The notes beneath the pieces were generated by a model, which did no database searches, was not told where the DNA came from, and saw only the letters and a list, made by a program, of their open reading frames with translations. The position numbers were made by a program, and so were the translations under genes. This document shows, piece by piece, positions 24,640-33,184 of a stretch of DNA of 41,877 bases. The first letter of the stretch is position 1; every line of letters begins with the position of its first letter. This stretch comes from Gemmatimonadota bacterium (GTDB taxonomy: Bacteria; Gemmatimonadota; Gemmatimonadetes; Longimicrobiales; Gaopeijiaceae): assembly GCA_009841475.1 (NCBI GenBank), contig VXLT01000134.1, positions 1 to 41,877 of the forward strand. Direction: 5' to 3'.

Positions 24640-25797
24640 CTACCCGGGCAGCTCCTCCAGGAAGTCCCCCAGCGGGAGCACCTCGACCCCGTCGAGCAGT
24701 TGCCGCCGCTCACCCAGGAAGATCACGATCCGCCGCCGGACCCGGTCGCTGCGCGCCGCGAACGAACCCAGGCCCCGCAGCATGCTTCGCGTCACCCGAT
24801 GACCCGCCTTGACCTCGATTCCCCAGAGGTCGCGTCCCATCTCGAGCACAAAGTCCACCTCGGCGCCGGCTCTGCTCCGGTAGTGGAAGAGCGCGGCCTC
24901 CGGCCACAGCGTCCGCAGGCGGCGATGGAGTTCGCAGGCAACGAAGTGTTCGAGGAGGATTCCCCGTTCGTCGGGAAGCGGTGCGTCGAACGGCCTCCTC
25001 AGAAGGGCGTTGCGAACTCCGGTGTCGAAGAGGAAGAGCCGTGGATGCCCAACCACGCTCGCACGGGTGGAGCCGCTCCACGCCGGCACGCGGAACATGA
25101 CGAGCGTATCCTCCAGGACTTCGATGTAGCGGCGCGCCGTTTCGTACACGAGTCCGGCCTGTCTGCACATCGACTGAACGTTCAGGATCCGCCCTGAAGA
25201 CGCGGCCATCAGATCCAGAAGGCGTGAGAATCCCCCCAGATTCCGCACCAGTGCCTCGGCCTGGATCTCCTCACGCAGGTAGGTGTCCGCGTAGCTTCGA
25301 AGATCCGCGGCGCGTAGCGCACCGTCCTTTTCCGCGTAGATTCCCGGGAGCGTCCCGTGAGCGAGCACGCGATCGAGGTCGAAATCTCCGCCCAATTCGC
25401 AGGCGAGCAGTGGGTGCATCTGGTGGACGTGGATCCTCCCGGGCAGGAGATTCGCCTGTCCCCGCCGCAGCTTGCGGGCGCTGGACCCCGACAGGAGAAA
25501 CCGGAAGCGTCCCGAGTGCTCGTCCAGGAAGAGCTGCACCACATCGAGGAGGGCCGGGACCCGCTGAACCTCGTCCAGGAATACCGTGCGCGCGCTGGGC
25601 GGCGCGGCCAGGAGCTCGCGTTCGAGGCGTTCCGGATGGGCGACGAAGTCACGAAACACCCTCGGGCTGGCAAGGTTCAGCGAGATATCGGGTGTGGTGG
25701 ATGCCAGCAGGGTGGACTTGCCAACCTGCCTTGGCCCGAGCACCAGAACGCTCCGCTGATTGGATCGGATGACATTAGCAAGGATTCTTGGGTACAT
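24640..25797 (-). CDS. AAA_14/DUF4143 family ATPase with C-terminal nuclease-like domain
   Basis: 385 residues. Residues 1-170 form an AAA_14 ATPase: Walker A LGPRQVGKSTLL near 20-32, Walker B TVFLDEVQR near 75, and sensor FLLSGSSARKL near 100. The C-terminal DUF4143 region (about 190-360) has FHYRSRAGAEVDFVLE then WGIEVKAG, a D...ExK PD-(D/E)XK-like core. Many copies occur per genome in environmental bacteria, and the function is unknown, possibly defence or selfish. The start lies six bases after a predicted -10, so the transcript may be leaderless. The 3' end interrupts a hip-type gene relic. Confidence 0.85.
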   Translation of the reverse strand: MYPRILANVIRSNQRSVLVLGPRQVGKSTLLASTTPDISLNLASPRVFRDFVAHPERLERELLAAPPSARTVFLDEVQRVPALLDVVQLFLDEHSGRFRFLLSGSSARKLRRGQANLLPGRIHVHQMHPLLACELGGDFDLDRVLAHGTLPGIYAEKDGALRAADLRSYADTYLREEIQAEALVRNLGGFSRLLDLMAASSGRILNVQSMCRQAGLVYETARRYIEVLEDTLVMFRVPAWSGSTRASVVGHPRLFLFDTGVRNALLRRPFDAPLPDERGILLEHFVACELHRRLRTLWPEAALFHYRSRAGAEVDFVLEMGRDLWGIEVKAGHRVTRSMLRGLGSFAARSDRVRRRIVIFLGERRQLLDGVEVLPLGDFLEELPG

Positions 25798-25803
25798 GTA
25801 GGT

Positions 25804-25832
25804 ATAATAGCGGGATTTTTACCCACGACCAA
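25804..25832 (-). promoter_or_regulatory. Leaderless promoter of the AAA_14 ATPase
   Basis: TATTAT (25809-25804) is six bases before the ATG, with TTGGTC (25832-25827) 17 bases further upstream. The -10 is a five of six match and the -35 only three of six. Confidence 0.5.
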
Positions 25833-25880
25833 GGCAAAACTCACGGAATGTTGCCCGGAATCCCCACCCGCACCCGGACG

Positions 25881-26515
25881 TCACCAGCCACGATCCCCCA
25901 CCACCACCTCGTACACCTCCACAGACTCCACGAAATGCTCGTCCCGCCTCAACACGGCGATCCTCCCGTGCGCCGCATCCAGCAGCTCGTGCGGCTGGTC
26001 CGTCACGGTTTCCGTGTCCTCCAGCCAGGCGGGGCGGTACACAGGGAGACTGAACGCCCCCACCGTTGTCCCATCGGGTTCAAGAACCGTCCACCGCCGC
26101 ATCTCGTCCGTCAGTTTCGGGTAGCCCCCGACCCAGATCCTCCCCTCGTCGTCGACGCTGATCGCCCCGAACGCGGGGTAGGTGTCCCGCACGAACGAGT
26201 CCTCAAGTCTCCGGCGCCAGTTCAACCGGGCCTCCCCCTCGAACATGCTCAGGAAGGCGGCTGTCCAGATTCTCTTCTCTTCGGCCGTGACCGCCACCGG
26301 CGCACCGCCGCCACGGATTCGGGCGACCGGTACCGACCCTGAGTACAGCGTGAGGTCCAGGGAATCGGTCGTGCCGATGAGCGCGTGTGGCCCGCGGCCG
26401 GTGAAGAGCGTGGTGGCCCCGAATCCAACCGGGTTCCAGCGCTCGGCGACAAAACGCTCCCTGCCCGCCCACTCACCGAGCGTGTCGACGAACGGACGCG
26501 CGCGCGGCGGTGCAT
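25881..26515 (-). pseudogene. C-terminal fragment of a six-bladed beta-propeller protein
   Basis: Protein-like sequence begins at about 26510 with FVDTLGEWAGRERFV and continues through ISVDDEGRIWVGGYPKL, VLEPDGTTVGAFSLP and HGRIAVLRRDE to the stop at 25881. These are blades of the kind seen in the 22501-23787 protein. There is no signal peptide or N-terminal half; the frame upstream of 26510 is a shadow of another gene. This looks like the remnant of a gene cut at 26500. Confidence 0.55.
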
Positions 26516-27254
26516 TGCTCCAGGGTGCCGGCGAGCACGGTTCGCGCCGTTTCGACGGCCTGGACGATGTGGCGGCCGTCCGGGAAGTCGGCCCAGTACC
26601 TGGCCAGCCGCGTGTTGACCGCCCGATCAACGTAGCAGACGGGGTCCCCCTCGCAGGAATAGGCACTCGACTCGCTCGCGAACGTCCACAGGATCTCCTC
26701 GGCGAACGGGTCCGAGCGGTGCCTTTCGTACAGGGTCAGGTACGCCTCGTCGCTCACGGTCCAGGCACTGCCCTCACCGGTATAGGCGACCTCGCAGCCG
26801 AGCGCCTCGATCCACGCAAGCGTCACCGCGTCGGCACTCCTTGCACGGCCAGCAGGTGCTCCAGCGGCGGCAGAGCGTCCGCGGACAGCAGGCGGTCGGC
26901 CAGCTCCAGCAGGTGACCGGCCCCCTCGGTCGAGACCACCATCGACTCCGGCACCCAGCACCCCTCAGCGACCCACGGACGTGACGTGAGACTGGGCGCG
27001 ATGCGGATCCAGGTCTCGCCTCTCTCGTCGGTCGCGGTCCGCCGGACCCAGATCTCCGCCGCCCAAGCCCTGCCCTTGAGCTCGAGGACCTCCGCCACGT
27101 TCGCCGAGTGCGAAGGCGCGGCGTGGCAGGCGACTTGCGGCGTGGCGAGCGCCACGCGGGACGGCTGCTGTGCCGTCGCGGGTTGCGCGCCCCCGACGAC
27201 CACCGCCGCGAGGAGGGTGGCGGCCCGCGGGAGTATCGGCTTCGGCCGGAACAT
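26473..27254 (-). pseudogene. Secreted SH3-like protein, frameshifted
   Basis: From ATG 27254, after an AGGAGG ribosome site, the frame encodes a signal peptide (LPRAATLLAAVVVGGAQPAT, AQ) and a bacterial SH3-like domain (VACHAAPSHSANVAEVL, GETWIRIAPSL, RPWVAEGCWVPESM). It stops at 26823 after 143 codons. A good continuation (ADAVTLAWIEALGCEVAYTG through YCSEGD-like and YVDRAVNTRLARYW) begins in another frame at about 26845 and ends at 26473. One indel near 26840 would join them into a protein of about 260 residues. The last codons overlap the propeller fragment. Confidence 0.55.
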
Positions 27255-27364
27255 GGTCCTCCTTCTCGACTTCACCCCTGAAGGGATTCGTCCGGCTGGC
27301 TCATCCTCGAAATCTGAACGGTCGCCGCTCAGATTTCCAGGAAAACGGGAAGCCGAGGGGCGGG

Positions 27365-27658
27365 CTACGCTACCGCGTGCGGCCGGATCGCCTCCAGCGC
27401 GTCGCCGACCCGCCGCTCGGCCAGCGCAAGTTCGTAGCGGTCCTGCAGGTTCATCCAGCTCTGGGCATCCGTCCCGAAGTACCCCGCCAGACGGAGCGCG
27501 GTCTCTGCCGTGATGCCCCGCCGACACCGCACGATCTCGTTGATTCGTGCCGGGGTCACCCCGATCGCCCTGGCCAGCGCGGTGGACGAAAGCGCGAACG
27601 GTTCCATGAAGTCGTGTCTCAGCACCTCCCCGGGGTGCACCGGATCGAGCCGCGTCAT
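27365..27658 (-). CDS. higA: HigA-family antitoxin
   Basis: 97 residues. It starts RLDPVHPGEVLRHDFMEPF, the HigA signature, followed by an XRE-type helix-turn-helix (STALARAIGVTPARINEIVR and GITAETALRLAGYFG) and QSWMNLQDRYEL. HigA binds HigB and represses the operon. The ATG lies 12 bases after the higB stop. It looks intact, while its toxin gene has an in-frame stop. Confidence 0.9.
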   Translation of the reverse strand: MTRLDPVHPGEVLRHDFMEPFALSSTALARAIGVTPARINEIVRCRRGITAETALRLAGYFGTDAQSWMNLQDRYELALAERRVGDALEAIRPHAVA

Positions 27659-27670
27659 GGTGTCTTCTCC

Positions 27671-27949
27671 TCAGTGGTAGTCGACGATCTCCGCGTCGTA
27701 GGCATCCCCGGCCTCAAAGCGGAAACACAGTCTCCATTGATCATTGATTCGGATGCTTTAGTGACCCCGGCGGTCGCCCTTGAGAGCCTTCAGGCGGTTA
27801 CCCGGTGGCACCCGCAGGAAACCCAGCGTCGCAGCCGCGTCCAATTGCACCAACTTCCGCTGGGCGACCCGCTCCAAGGGCTGAAATCGGCGGACGCGGT
27901 GGCCAGCGGCGAGCCGCTCCATGTCCTTGCATCGAAAGCTCCGAATCAT
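27671..27949 (-). pseudogene. higB: HigB toxin with in-frame stop codon
   Basis: MIRSFRCKDMERLAAGHRVR starts an ordinary RelE/HigB toxin with LKALKGDRRGH, then TAA (27760-27758), and continues in the same frame with SIRINDQWRLCFRFEAGDAY to the natural TGA at 27671. A Tyr or Trp codon in the usual GQYSIRINDQWR motif seems to have become a stop. The upstream fragment of 63 residues lacks the catalytic C-terminal strand, so the toxin should be inactive. Confidence 0.8.
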
Positions 27950-28189
27950 CGTTTAGTGTATATCGCATATCGATACGCGACAGGGGGGAGGCACGCTTTG
28001 GATCACCGGCGCTCTCTCGCGTGCTCGCCGCGGAACCAGCCGACTCGTCGTCACTGACGTTGGTTCACGACCCGGTGCGGCCCCAATTGAAGAATCCCCG
28101 TCACTCATTCGTATCTTTAGGATAGGCCCGACCCAAACGGGCCGTCGCCAACGCCCCCCGCGCCCGAACAGACAACCTGGAGAATCCGG
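27950..28189. other. Intergenic region between higBA and a membrane-protein gene
   Basis: No gene is supported. A TATACA element lies seven bases before the higB start on the minus strand, but I see no good -35. The repeated TATCG motif (27961-27975) could be an operator. Confidence 0.3.
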
Positions 28190-28573
28190 ATGACAGACTC
28201 CGCCGACCCCATCGACGCTGCTGAAGACGCCGACACCGACGCCACGACAGACACCCCCGACGACGCTCCAGAAGCCGACGCCACCGACGGCGCTGACGCC
28301 GACTGCACCACCGACAGCGGGGACAGCCGAAAACGCACGGTCCCGGACCCGATTGAACGCTACCTCAAGGCACTGAAAGTCGGGCGATCTCCGGGCTTCC
28401 TCTCGATCCTCGGCCTTCTGTTCGTCACGCTGAAGCTCACCGGGCATATCGACTGGTCGTGGCTCTGGGTGCTCTTGCCCTTCCTGATCAAGGGCACGTT
28501 CATGCTCCTGGTGCTCGCGGGGCTCGTCTTCGCCATCAAGAAGAAGTTCTGGAAACCCTCCGGGAAGACCTGA
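28190..28573 (+). CDS. Small membrane protein with acidic N-terminal tail
   Basis: 127 residues. Residues 1-50 are a disordered tail rich in Asp, Ala and Thr. Residues 68-115 contain two hydrophobic segments (FLSILGLLFVTLKLTG then IDWSWLWVLLPFLI and a third stretch MLLVLAGLVFAI), ending in a basic KKKFWK tail. The core resembles the small transmembrane proteins named after Fragile-X-F associated protein, of unknown function. A hairpin follows the stop. Confidence 0.6.
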   Translation: MTDSADPIDAAEDADTDATTDTPDDAPEADATDGADADCTTDSGDSRKRTVPDPIERYLKALKVGRSPGFLSILGLLFVTLKLTGHIDWSWLWVLLPFLIKGTFMLLVLAGLVFAIKKKFWKPSGKT

Positions 28574-28587
28574 AAAGTCCCCGAATA

Positions 28588-28604
28588 GGGGTCCGTGGGA
28601 CCCC
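28588..28604. terminator. GC-rich hairpin between convergent genes
   Basis: GGGGTCC and GGACCCC form a perfect seven-base stem with a three-base loop, 15 bases after the membrane-protein stop and 43 before the stop of the convergent monooxygenase gene. There is no T-run, so it is at best a weak or Rho-assisted terminator. Confidence 0.35.
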
Positions 28605-28646
28605 AAGTGAATAGCCGCCACCGACGCGGTCCGGGCGGCGGATCTG

Positions 28647-30563
28647 CTACCGTCGCGGCCCGGGCGGCAGCGGGCGCGAATCGGCGTTGGTCCAGGTACG
28701 GTAGCTCGCCCGGATCAGCGCCATGCGCCGACGCGGCTCGTCCGGGATCACGCCCAGCCAGAACTCGGCCATCTCCTCCTCCGACTGCCAGCCCCACTCC
28801 AGCCGCCGAGGCGGATCGAAGGGGTTGTCCGCGTTCGCGTCGGAGTTGTCCCACTCGAACCAGCCGTCGATCCTCGAACCGGCCGGGATGTGCAGGGGCG
28901 TGCGCAGGGTGTAGATGTTCTGCCAGCGGAAGTCCCAGTCCTCGATGCCGACGATCGCCTGTTCGCGCCCGTCGGGATAGGTCACGACCATGCGCGCCCT
29001 CGACCCGGCGTAGTGCATGTGCGGCATCACGTCGACCAGACGGAATCCCACGGGCACGTCCATCGAGATGTGGCGCGTGTACGCCGCCTCGCCCGGCGGA
29101 ATGTCCAGGTCCTGCGTGCCGATGATGAGGCCGTCGATGTACTTGGGGGTCGGCCGGTCGGCGAAGTAGAAGGCGATCTTGCTCTGGTCCGTGGTCGCCC
29201 TGCCGTTCAGCTTGTAGTGGACCTCGATCACGATGTCGCCGCCCCGGGGCAGCCATAGCCCGACCCCCTCGGGAAGCGAGTACGGCTCGGCGCCCGGCGT
29301 CCAGCCCCCGATCCCGTACGCGTTCTCGTCGGTGTTGTCGTACGACATGAACGAACCCGTGCCGAAGACCGAGAACCCGGGCTCGTCGTCCTTCGCGTCC
29401 TCGCGCCTGGCCCTGCCCGAGTAGTCGACGAAGAAGTTGGCGTGGTGGACGACCGAGGCGTCACCCGGCTGGAAGTCGATGGCCGTGACGGTCCTGGGCC
29501 GCTCCAGGCCGGACGGGATGACGAAGTAGCGGTACACGTCGTCGCCGGAGGCGGGAACGGCGTAGGGCTCGAGCATGGGGAGCACCAGATCGGGCTCTCC
29601 GTGACGCCATCCGGGATCCGGCAGCCTGGCCGCAGGCGCGCGGTCGCCGGGCACCCCTTCGGCGGCCCCGCCGGCCGCCCACGCGGCCAACAGGTCGATC
29701 TGGGTCTGTGACAGGTAGCGCTCGTCGCGGAAGCGTCCAAACCGGGGCACCGCGCGCCAGGGCGGCATGAGGCCCTCGCCGGTCACGTGCGCCAGCATGC
29801 GGGAGCGGCCCGAGGCCTGCCGGTAGTGGCCCAGCGCAAACGGGGCCACGCCGCCCGCCTGGTGGCACTCCGCGCAGTTGGCGGCGAGGATCGGCTCGAT
29901 GTCGCGGGCATAGGTGACTTCGCGGTCGCCGACGTTCTCCCACGCCTCGAAGTAACAGCCGACGGGCGTCGTCGCGCGGGCCTCCGCCTCCGGTTCGTCC
30001 GCGACCTCGAACGCCTCCAGCAGATCGTGGCTGCGGATCACGCGGCGCAGCCGTCCGATCGACTCGAAGCGGTCGTCGATGCGGCCGCGGTAGATCAGGC
30101 GGTCGTCTTCGTTGATCACGAACACTTCGCCCAGGGTGGCGGGAGCGAGACGCGCCGCGAGATCGCCCGACGCGTCGAACAGCACCGGCGTCGCCAGTCC
30201 GTAGTCGTCGCGCAGCTTCCGTGCGTCCGCCCAGCTTCGGCGGGCGCTGGACATTACGGCGTAGAAGTCGATGCCGGCGGCCTCGGCTTCGGCCAGGAAC
30301 GCGTCCATCTCGCCCAGGTACCGCGCCGATACGGGGCATTCGTCGTCGACGAACACCAGCGCCGCGGGTCCGGCGCCGTTCTCGTCGCCGAGGCGGCGGA
30401 TGTTGCCGTCCACGTCCAGGAAGCGGGCGCCGATGATGCCGGCGGAGGCTACCTGGACAGCGGGTTGCCGGAGGATTCCAGCGCCAGGGCGGCCCGGCGC
30501 GGCGGGTGCACTCGCGGAGAACAGGATCAGCGCGGCGCCGGCCGCGAGGAAGACATGTCGCAT
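28647..30563 (-). CDS. Secreted thioredoxin / cytochrome c / copper monooxygenase fusion
   Basis: 638 residues. ATG 30563 follows GAGGGTGAAAG and opens a signal peptide (MRHVFLAAGAALILFSAS). Residues 50-190 are a redoxin-like domain (VFVDDECPVSARYLGEM, with one Cys in place of CxxC). Residues 215-300 hold a cytochrome c heme site CAECH near 229. The C-terminal half is a type II copper, ascorbate-dependent monooxygenase fold with HHANFF near 374, HYKL near 450 and MPHMHY near 512, likely copper ligands. This fusion is frequent in Gemmatimonadota and Planctomycetes; the substrate is unknown. It lies in a region with other copper-type proteins. Confidence 0.85.
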   Translation of the reverse strand: MRHVFLAAGAALILFSASAPAAPGRPGAGILRQPAVQVASAGIIGARFLDVDGNIRRLGDENGAGPAALVFVDDECPVSARYLGEMDAFLAEAEAAGIDFYAVMSSARRSWADARKLRDDYGLATPVLFDASGDLAARLAPATLGEVFVINEDDRLIYRGRIDDRFESIGRLRRVIRSHDLLEAFEVADEPEAEARATTPVGCYFEAWENVGDREVTYARDIEPILAANCAECHQAGGVAPFALGHYRQASGRSRMLAHVTGEGLMPPWRAVPRFGRFRDERYLSQTQIDLLAAWAAGGAAEGVPGDRAPAARLPDPGWRHGEPDLVLPMLEPYAVPASGDDVYRYFVIPSGLERPRTVTAIDFQPGDASVVHHANFFVDYSGRARREDAKDDEPGFSVFGTGSFMSYDNTDENAYGIGGWTPGAEPYSLPEGVGLWLPRGGDIVIEVHYKLNGRATTDQSKIAFYFADRPTPKYIDGLIIGTQDLDIPPGEAAYTRHISMDVPVGFRLVDVMPHMHYAGSRARMVVTYPDGREQAIVGIEDWDFRWQNIYTLRTPLHIPAGSRIDGWFEWDNSDANADNPFDPPRRLEWGWQSEEEMAEFWLGVIPDEPRRRMALIRASYRTWTNADSRPLPPGPRR

Positions 30564-30593
30564 TCTTTCACCCTCGTCGATGAGCCTTGCCAC

Positions 30594-30771
30594 GGAAGCC
30601 CGCCTCGCCTTCTTGCGGTCCGCGAAGCTTAGCGTCCGACGCGCCGGTAAACAAAGAGCGAGCCTTGAGACGCGATCTCAGGACTTCTTCCCGGGTTTTG
30701 GAGGGGGTGGGGGAGGCGTCTCTCTCGGCGGCCACCCCGGAGGCTGAAGTCGTCCGGGCCGTGGTGCCTGC
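30594..30771. other. Intergenic region
   Basis: No gene or repeat is apparent in this stretch upstream of the copper-monooxygenase gene. Confidence 0.4.
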
Positions 30772-31281
30772 TCAGGCGGGCGCGATGGTCCTGTTTGCGG
30801 GGGCGGCTTCGCCGGTCCAATACTCATCAGATTCCGTTTCTGTCAATCCAAGCAATTTGTTGTCAATGGCTTCGGTGGCCTTGTGAGCGGTGGCCTCGTT
30901 CAGGCGCTGTGCCAGGGACTGCCAGCGTGACCGGAGCTCATCGGTCGGAAGCTCCTCCACTTCCTGCCAGAGCGCGGACCACTCGATCGACAGATCGCCG
31001 AGCCTCTTCTGGCAGTACGCAGCCGAAAGGACCCGCTCCCCCAGCCGGGACAGCAGTGGTACGATGCTGACGAGGGCCGTGATCACGATTGCCACTGCGG
31101 CCCACTGCGTATTGTCCGCTACCGTCAGGAGAATGGCGCTGACAACCGCGAAGGCGCAGGTAGCTCCGGTTACCACGGTCTCCCGGCGAGCCAGTTTGGC
31201 AGCCCGCCGCCCGTAGTACCGTTCGAGCCTGTCCGTATCCAGCATCGCCTCCCAGACATCCTTGCGGAGTTGCTCATTCAT
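30772..31281 (-). CDS. SLATT-like protein with two membrane helices
   Basis: 169 residues. ATG 31281 has AAGGAG nine bases upstream; the longer frame from 31365 has no such site. A helical N-terminus (LDTDRLERYYGRRAAKLARRE) leads to two adjacent membrane helices at about 37-55 and 60-78 (TCAFAVVSAILLTV and WAAVAIVITALVSIVPLL), then a long amphipathic helix containing Cys-Gln-Lys-Arg and Trp. The pattern resembles SLATT domains, membrane effectors of SMODS/SLOG defence systems, though no nucleotidyltransferase is nearby. The similarity is by shape only. Confidence 0.5.
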   Translation of the reverse strand: MNEQLRKDVWEAMLDTDRLERYYGRRAAKLARRETVVTGATCAFAVVSAILLTVADNTQWAAVAIVITALVSIVPLLSRLGERVLSAAYCQKRLGDLSIEWSALWQEVEELPTDELRSRWQSLAQRLNEATAHKATEAIDNKLLGLTETESDEYWTGEAAPANRTIAPA

Positions 31282-31354
31282 TGGTCGCTCCTTTAAGTCA
31301 AGCGGGGTGCTACAATAACAACTTCTTGCAGTGGACTGCAACCATGCAGCGCGG

Positions 31355-33184
31355 TCACTCCTCAACCGTGAAGTGGAACATCATCCCCGCGTGCAGGTGT
31401 TCCGCGATGTGACAGTGCAGCATCCAGTCACCCGGGTTCGACATCTCCACCAGGATGTCCATCGTTGAGCCGACCGGCACGATCGCCGTGTCCTTCCAGA
31501 CGAGGTTGTCGTTGGGGATGTCGTCGCGCGCGAGCACCACGAAGCGCTGGCCGTGGACGTGGATGGGGTGGTTCATGGGGTGGAACGAGTCGGGCGAATT
31601 GAAGACGCGGATCTTGACGAGGTCGCCCCGCTGGAAGGTCCAGTGGATGTCCTCGTTTTCGCGGCCGGTGCCGGCGTCGCGCAGGATCCAGGTGACCTGG
31701 GTGCCCGCCGACAGCCAGTTCATCATCGGCATGGCGTCGTTCCACTCGATGGGCGGGATGTAGAGCGTGTCGATCTCCATGGAGCGGACGATCGGGAGCG
31801 GGAGGCCCTGGACGCGGACGGTGGCTTCGAGAGTGTGATCGGGAGGGCGGCCGAGGTGGGCGCGAAGGGCGGCGGTTTCGGCCACGACCGCGTCGTGCGT
31901 ACGCAGGGTGGCGTGGGCGCGGGTGACTTCGTCGTCGACGGGCGGGCCGGCTACGGTGACCAGCGCGAGGGTGTCGACGTGCGGGTAGAACTCGCCCCGG
32001 AAGTGGTTGACGGCCTGGATCGTGTTGGCGATCGCCACCTCCCCCGCCTCGGGGAAGACCACATCCACCACGTACCGCTCGGCGGGCGCGATCACCACGT
32101 TCGGCACCCACATCTCGCGCTCGAAGCGGCCCACATCCGACGCGACCAGCTTCACCCGCGCGTTTCCGAAGGTGACGTTGTAGGTGCGCGTGTTGGCGAC
32201 GTTGGTCATGAAGAAGCGCACCACCTCGCCGGGGGCGGCGTCGAGCGTGTGTCCCGTCACACCATTGACGAGCATCACGTTGCCGAAACGGCCCATCAGC
32301 GCATGGGTGGGCGCCTCCTTCCCCCAGGGGATGAAGCCCTGGCCGTCCATGAGGATGTCGTCCAGGACGAGCAGCTCGTCGCGGTGGGCGGGACCGTGGT
32401 AGTCCGGGTCGGTGGGGGTGACGCGCAGGTTGCCGTAGAGGCCGAGGTCCTGCTGGACGTCCTCGCGGATGTGCGGGTGGTACCAGAACATCCCCGCGTC
32501 GGGGACGTGGAGTTCGTAGGTGAAGGATTCCCCGACTTCGATCGGGTCCTGGGTGAGCTCGGGCACGCCGTCGAAGCGGTTCTCGAGGCGGAGGCCGTGC
32601 CAGTGGACGGTGGTGGGGCCCTCGATCCGGTTGGTGACGCGCACCACGACGGTCGAGCCCTGCGGCGCCTGGATGAGGGGGCCGGGGTACTGGCCGTTGT
32701 AGCCGTACATGGCGGCCATGTGCCCGTTCAGCGTGCGCCGCACGATCGAGACCTCGAAGTCGAGGGTGTCGCCGGGCGCCAGGTGGACCACCTCGCTGGG
32801 GCGCGCCTCGGGGAGCGTCATGACGTCGATCCCCATCGCCGCCAGGAAGGGCTCGACCGGGGGAAGCGCCATCTCCAGCCCGGGGATCATCGGCATGTTC
32901 GGGTCCATCGGCGGCATGCGCCACCCGCCGCCCATCATCATGTGGCCGGCGTGGTCTATCTCCTGGGGGGCCGCGGGAGGAACCGCCGCGAGGAGGGCGG
33001 CGATGGCCGGCAGGACAATCCGGCCCGTCGTCTTCTTGGTGGGTCCGCGAACTTCGGCACGCAGTTGCTCGAAGTAGGCCGCATCGGCCGTCACCGAGGG
33101 AGGAGACTCCCCTCCCTCGACCAGGAGACCGCGAAGGTGCTGGCGGTCCCGGTCCCGGCGAATCCAGGCTCGTTGCACGCTCAC
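31355..33184 (-). CDS. Multicopper oxidase with parD-like N-terminal extension
   Basis: About 609 residues. All four copper-binding motifs are visible: HWHG near 191, HPH near 231, HPMNHPIHVHG near 535 and HCHIAEHLHAGM near 588. The family oxidises metal ions or phenols with O2 as acceptor. A signal sequence (VLPAIAALLAAVPPAAPQ) begins only near residue 55, and no good start lies just before it. The GTG at 33184 overlaps the vapC stop (GTGA) and gives an N-terminus resembling the C-terminal part of a ParD antitoxin (HLRGLLVEGGESPPS followed by AYFEQLRAEVRG). The true start is therefore uncertain. The next three secreted genes and the HupE permease suggest a copper-handling group. Confidence 0.85.
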   Translation of the reverse strand: MSVQRAWIRRDRDRQHLRGLLVEGGESPPSVTADAAYFEQLRAEVRGPTKKTTGRIVLPAIAALLAAVPPAAPQEIDHAGHMMMGGGWRMPPMDPNMPMIPGLEMALPPVEPFLAAMGIDVMTLPEARPSEVVHLAPGDTLDFEVSIVRRTLNGHMAAMYGYNGQYPGPLIQAPQGSTVVVRVTNRIEGPTTVHWHGLRLENRFDGVPELTQDPIEVGESFTYELHVPDAGMFWYHPHIREDVQQDLGLYGNLRVTPTDPDYHGPAHRDELLVLDDILMDGQGFIPWGKEAPTHALMGRFGNVMLVNGVTGHTLDAAPGEVVRFFMTNVANTRTYNVTFGNARVKLVASDVGRFEREMWVPNVVIAPAERYVVDVVFPEAGEVAIANTIQAVNHFRGEFYPHVDTLALVTVAGPPVDDEVTRAHATLRTHDAVVAETAALRAHLGRPPDHTLEATVRVQGLPLPIVRSMEIDTLYIPPIEWNDAMPMMNWLSAGTQVTWILRDAGTGRENEDIHWTFQRGDLVKIRVFNSPDSFHPMNHPIHVHGQRFVVLARDDIPNDNLVWKDTAIVPVGSTMDILVEMSNPGDWMLHCHIAEHLHAGMMFHFTVEE

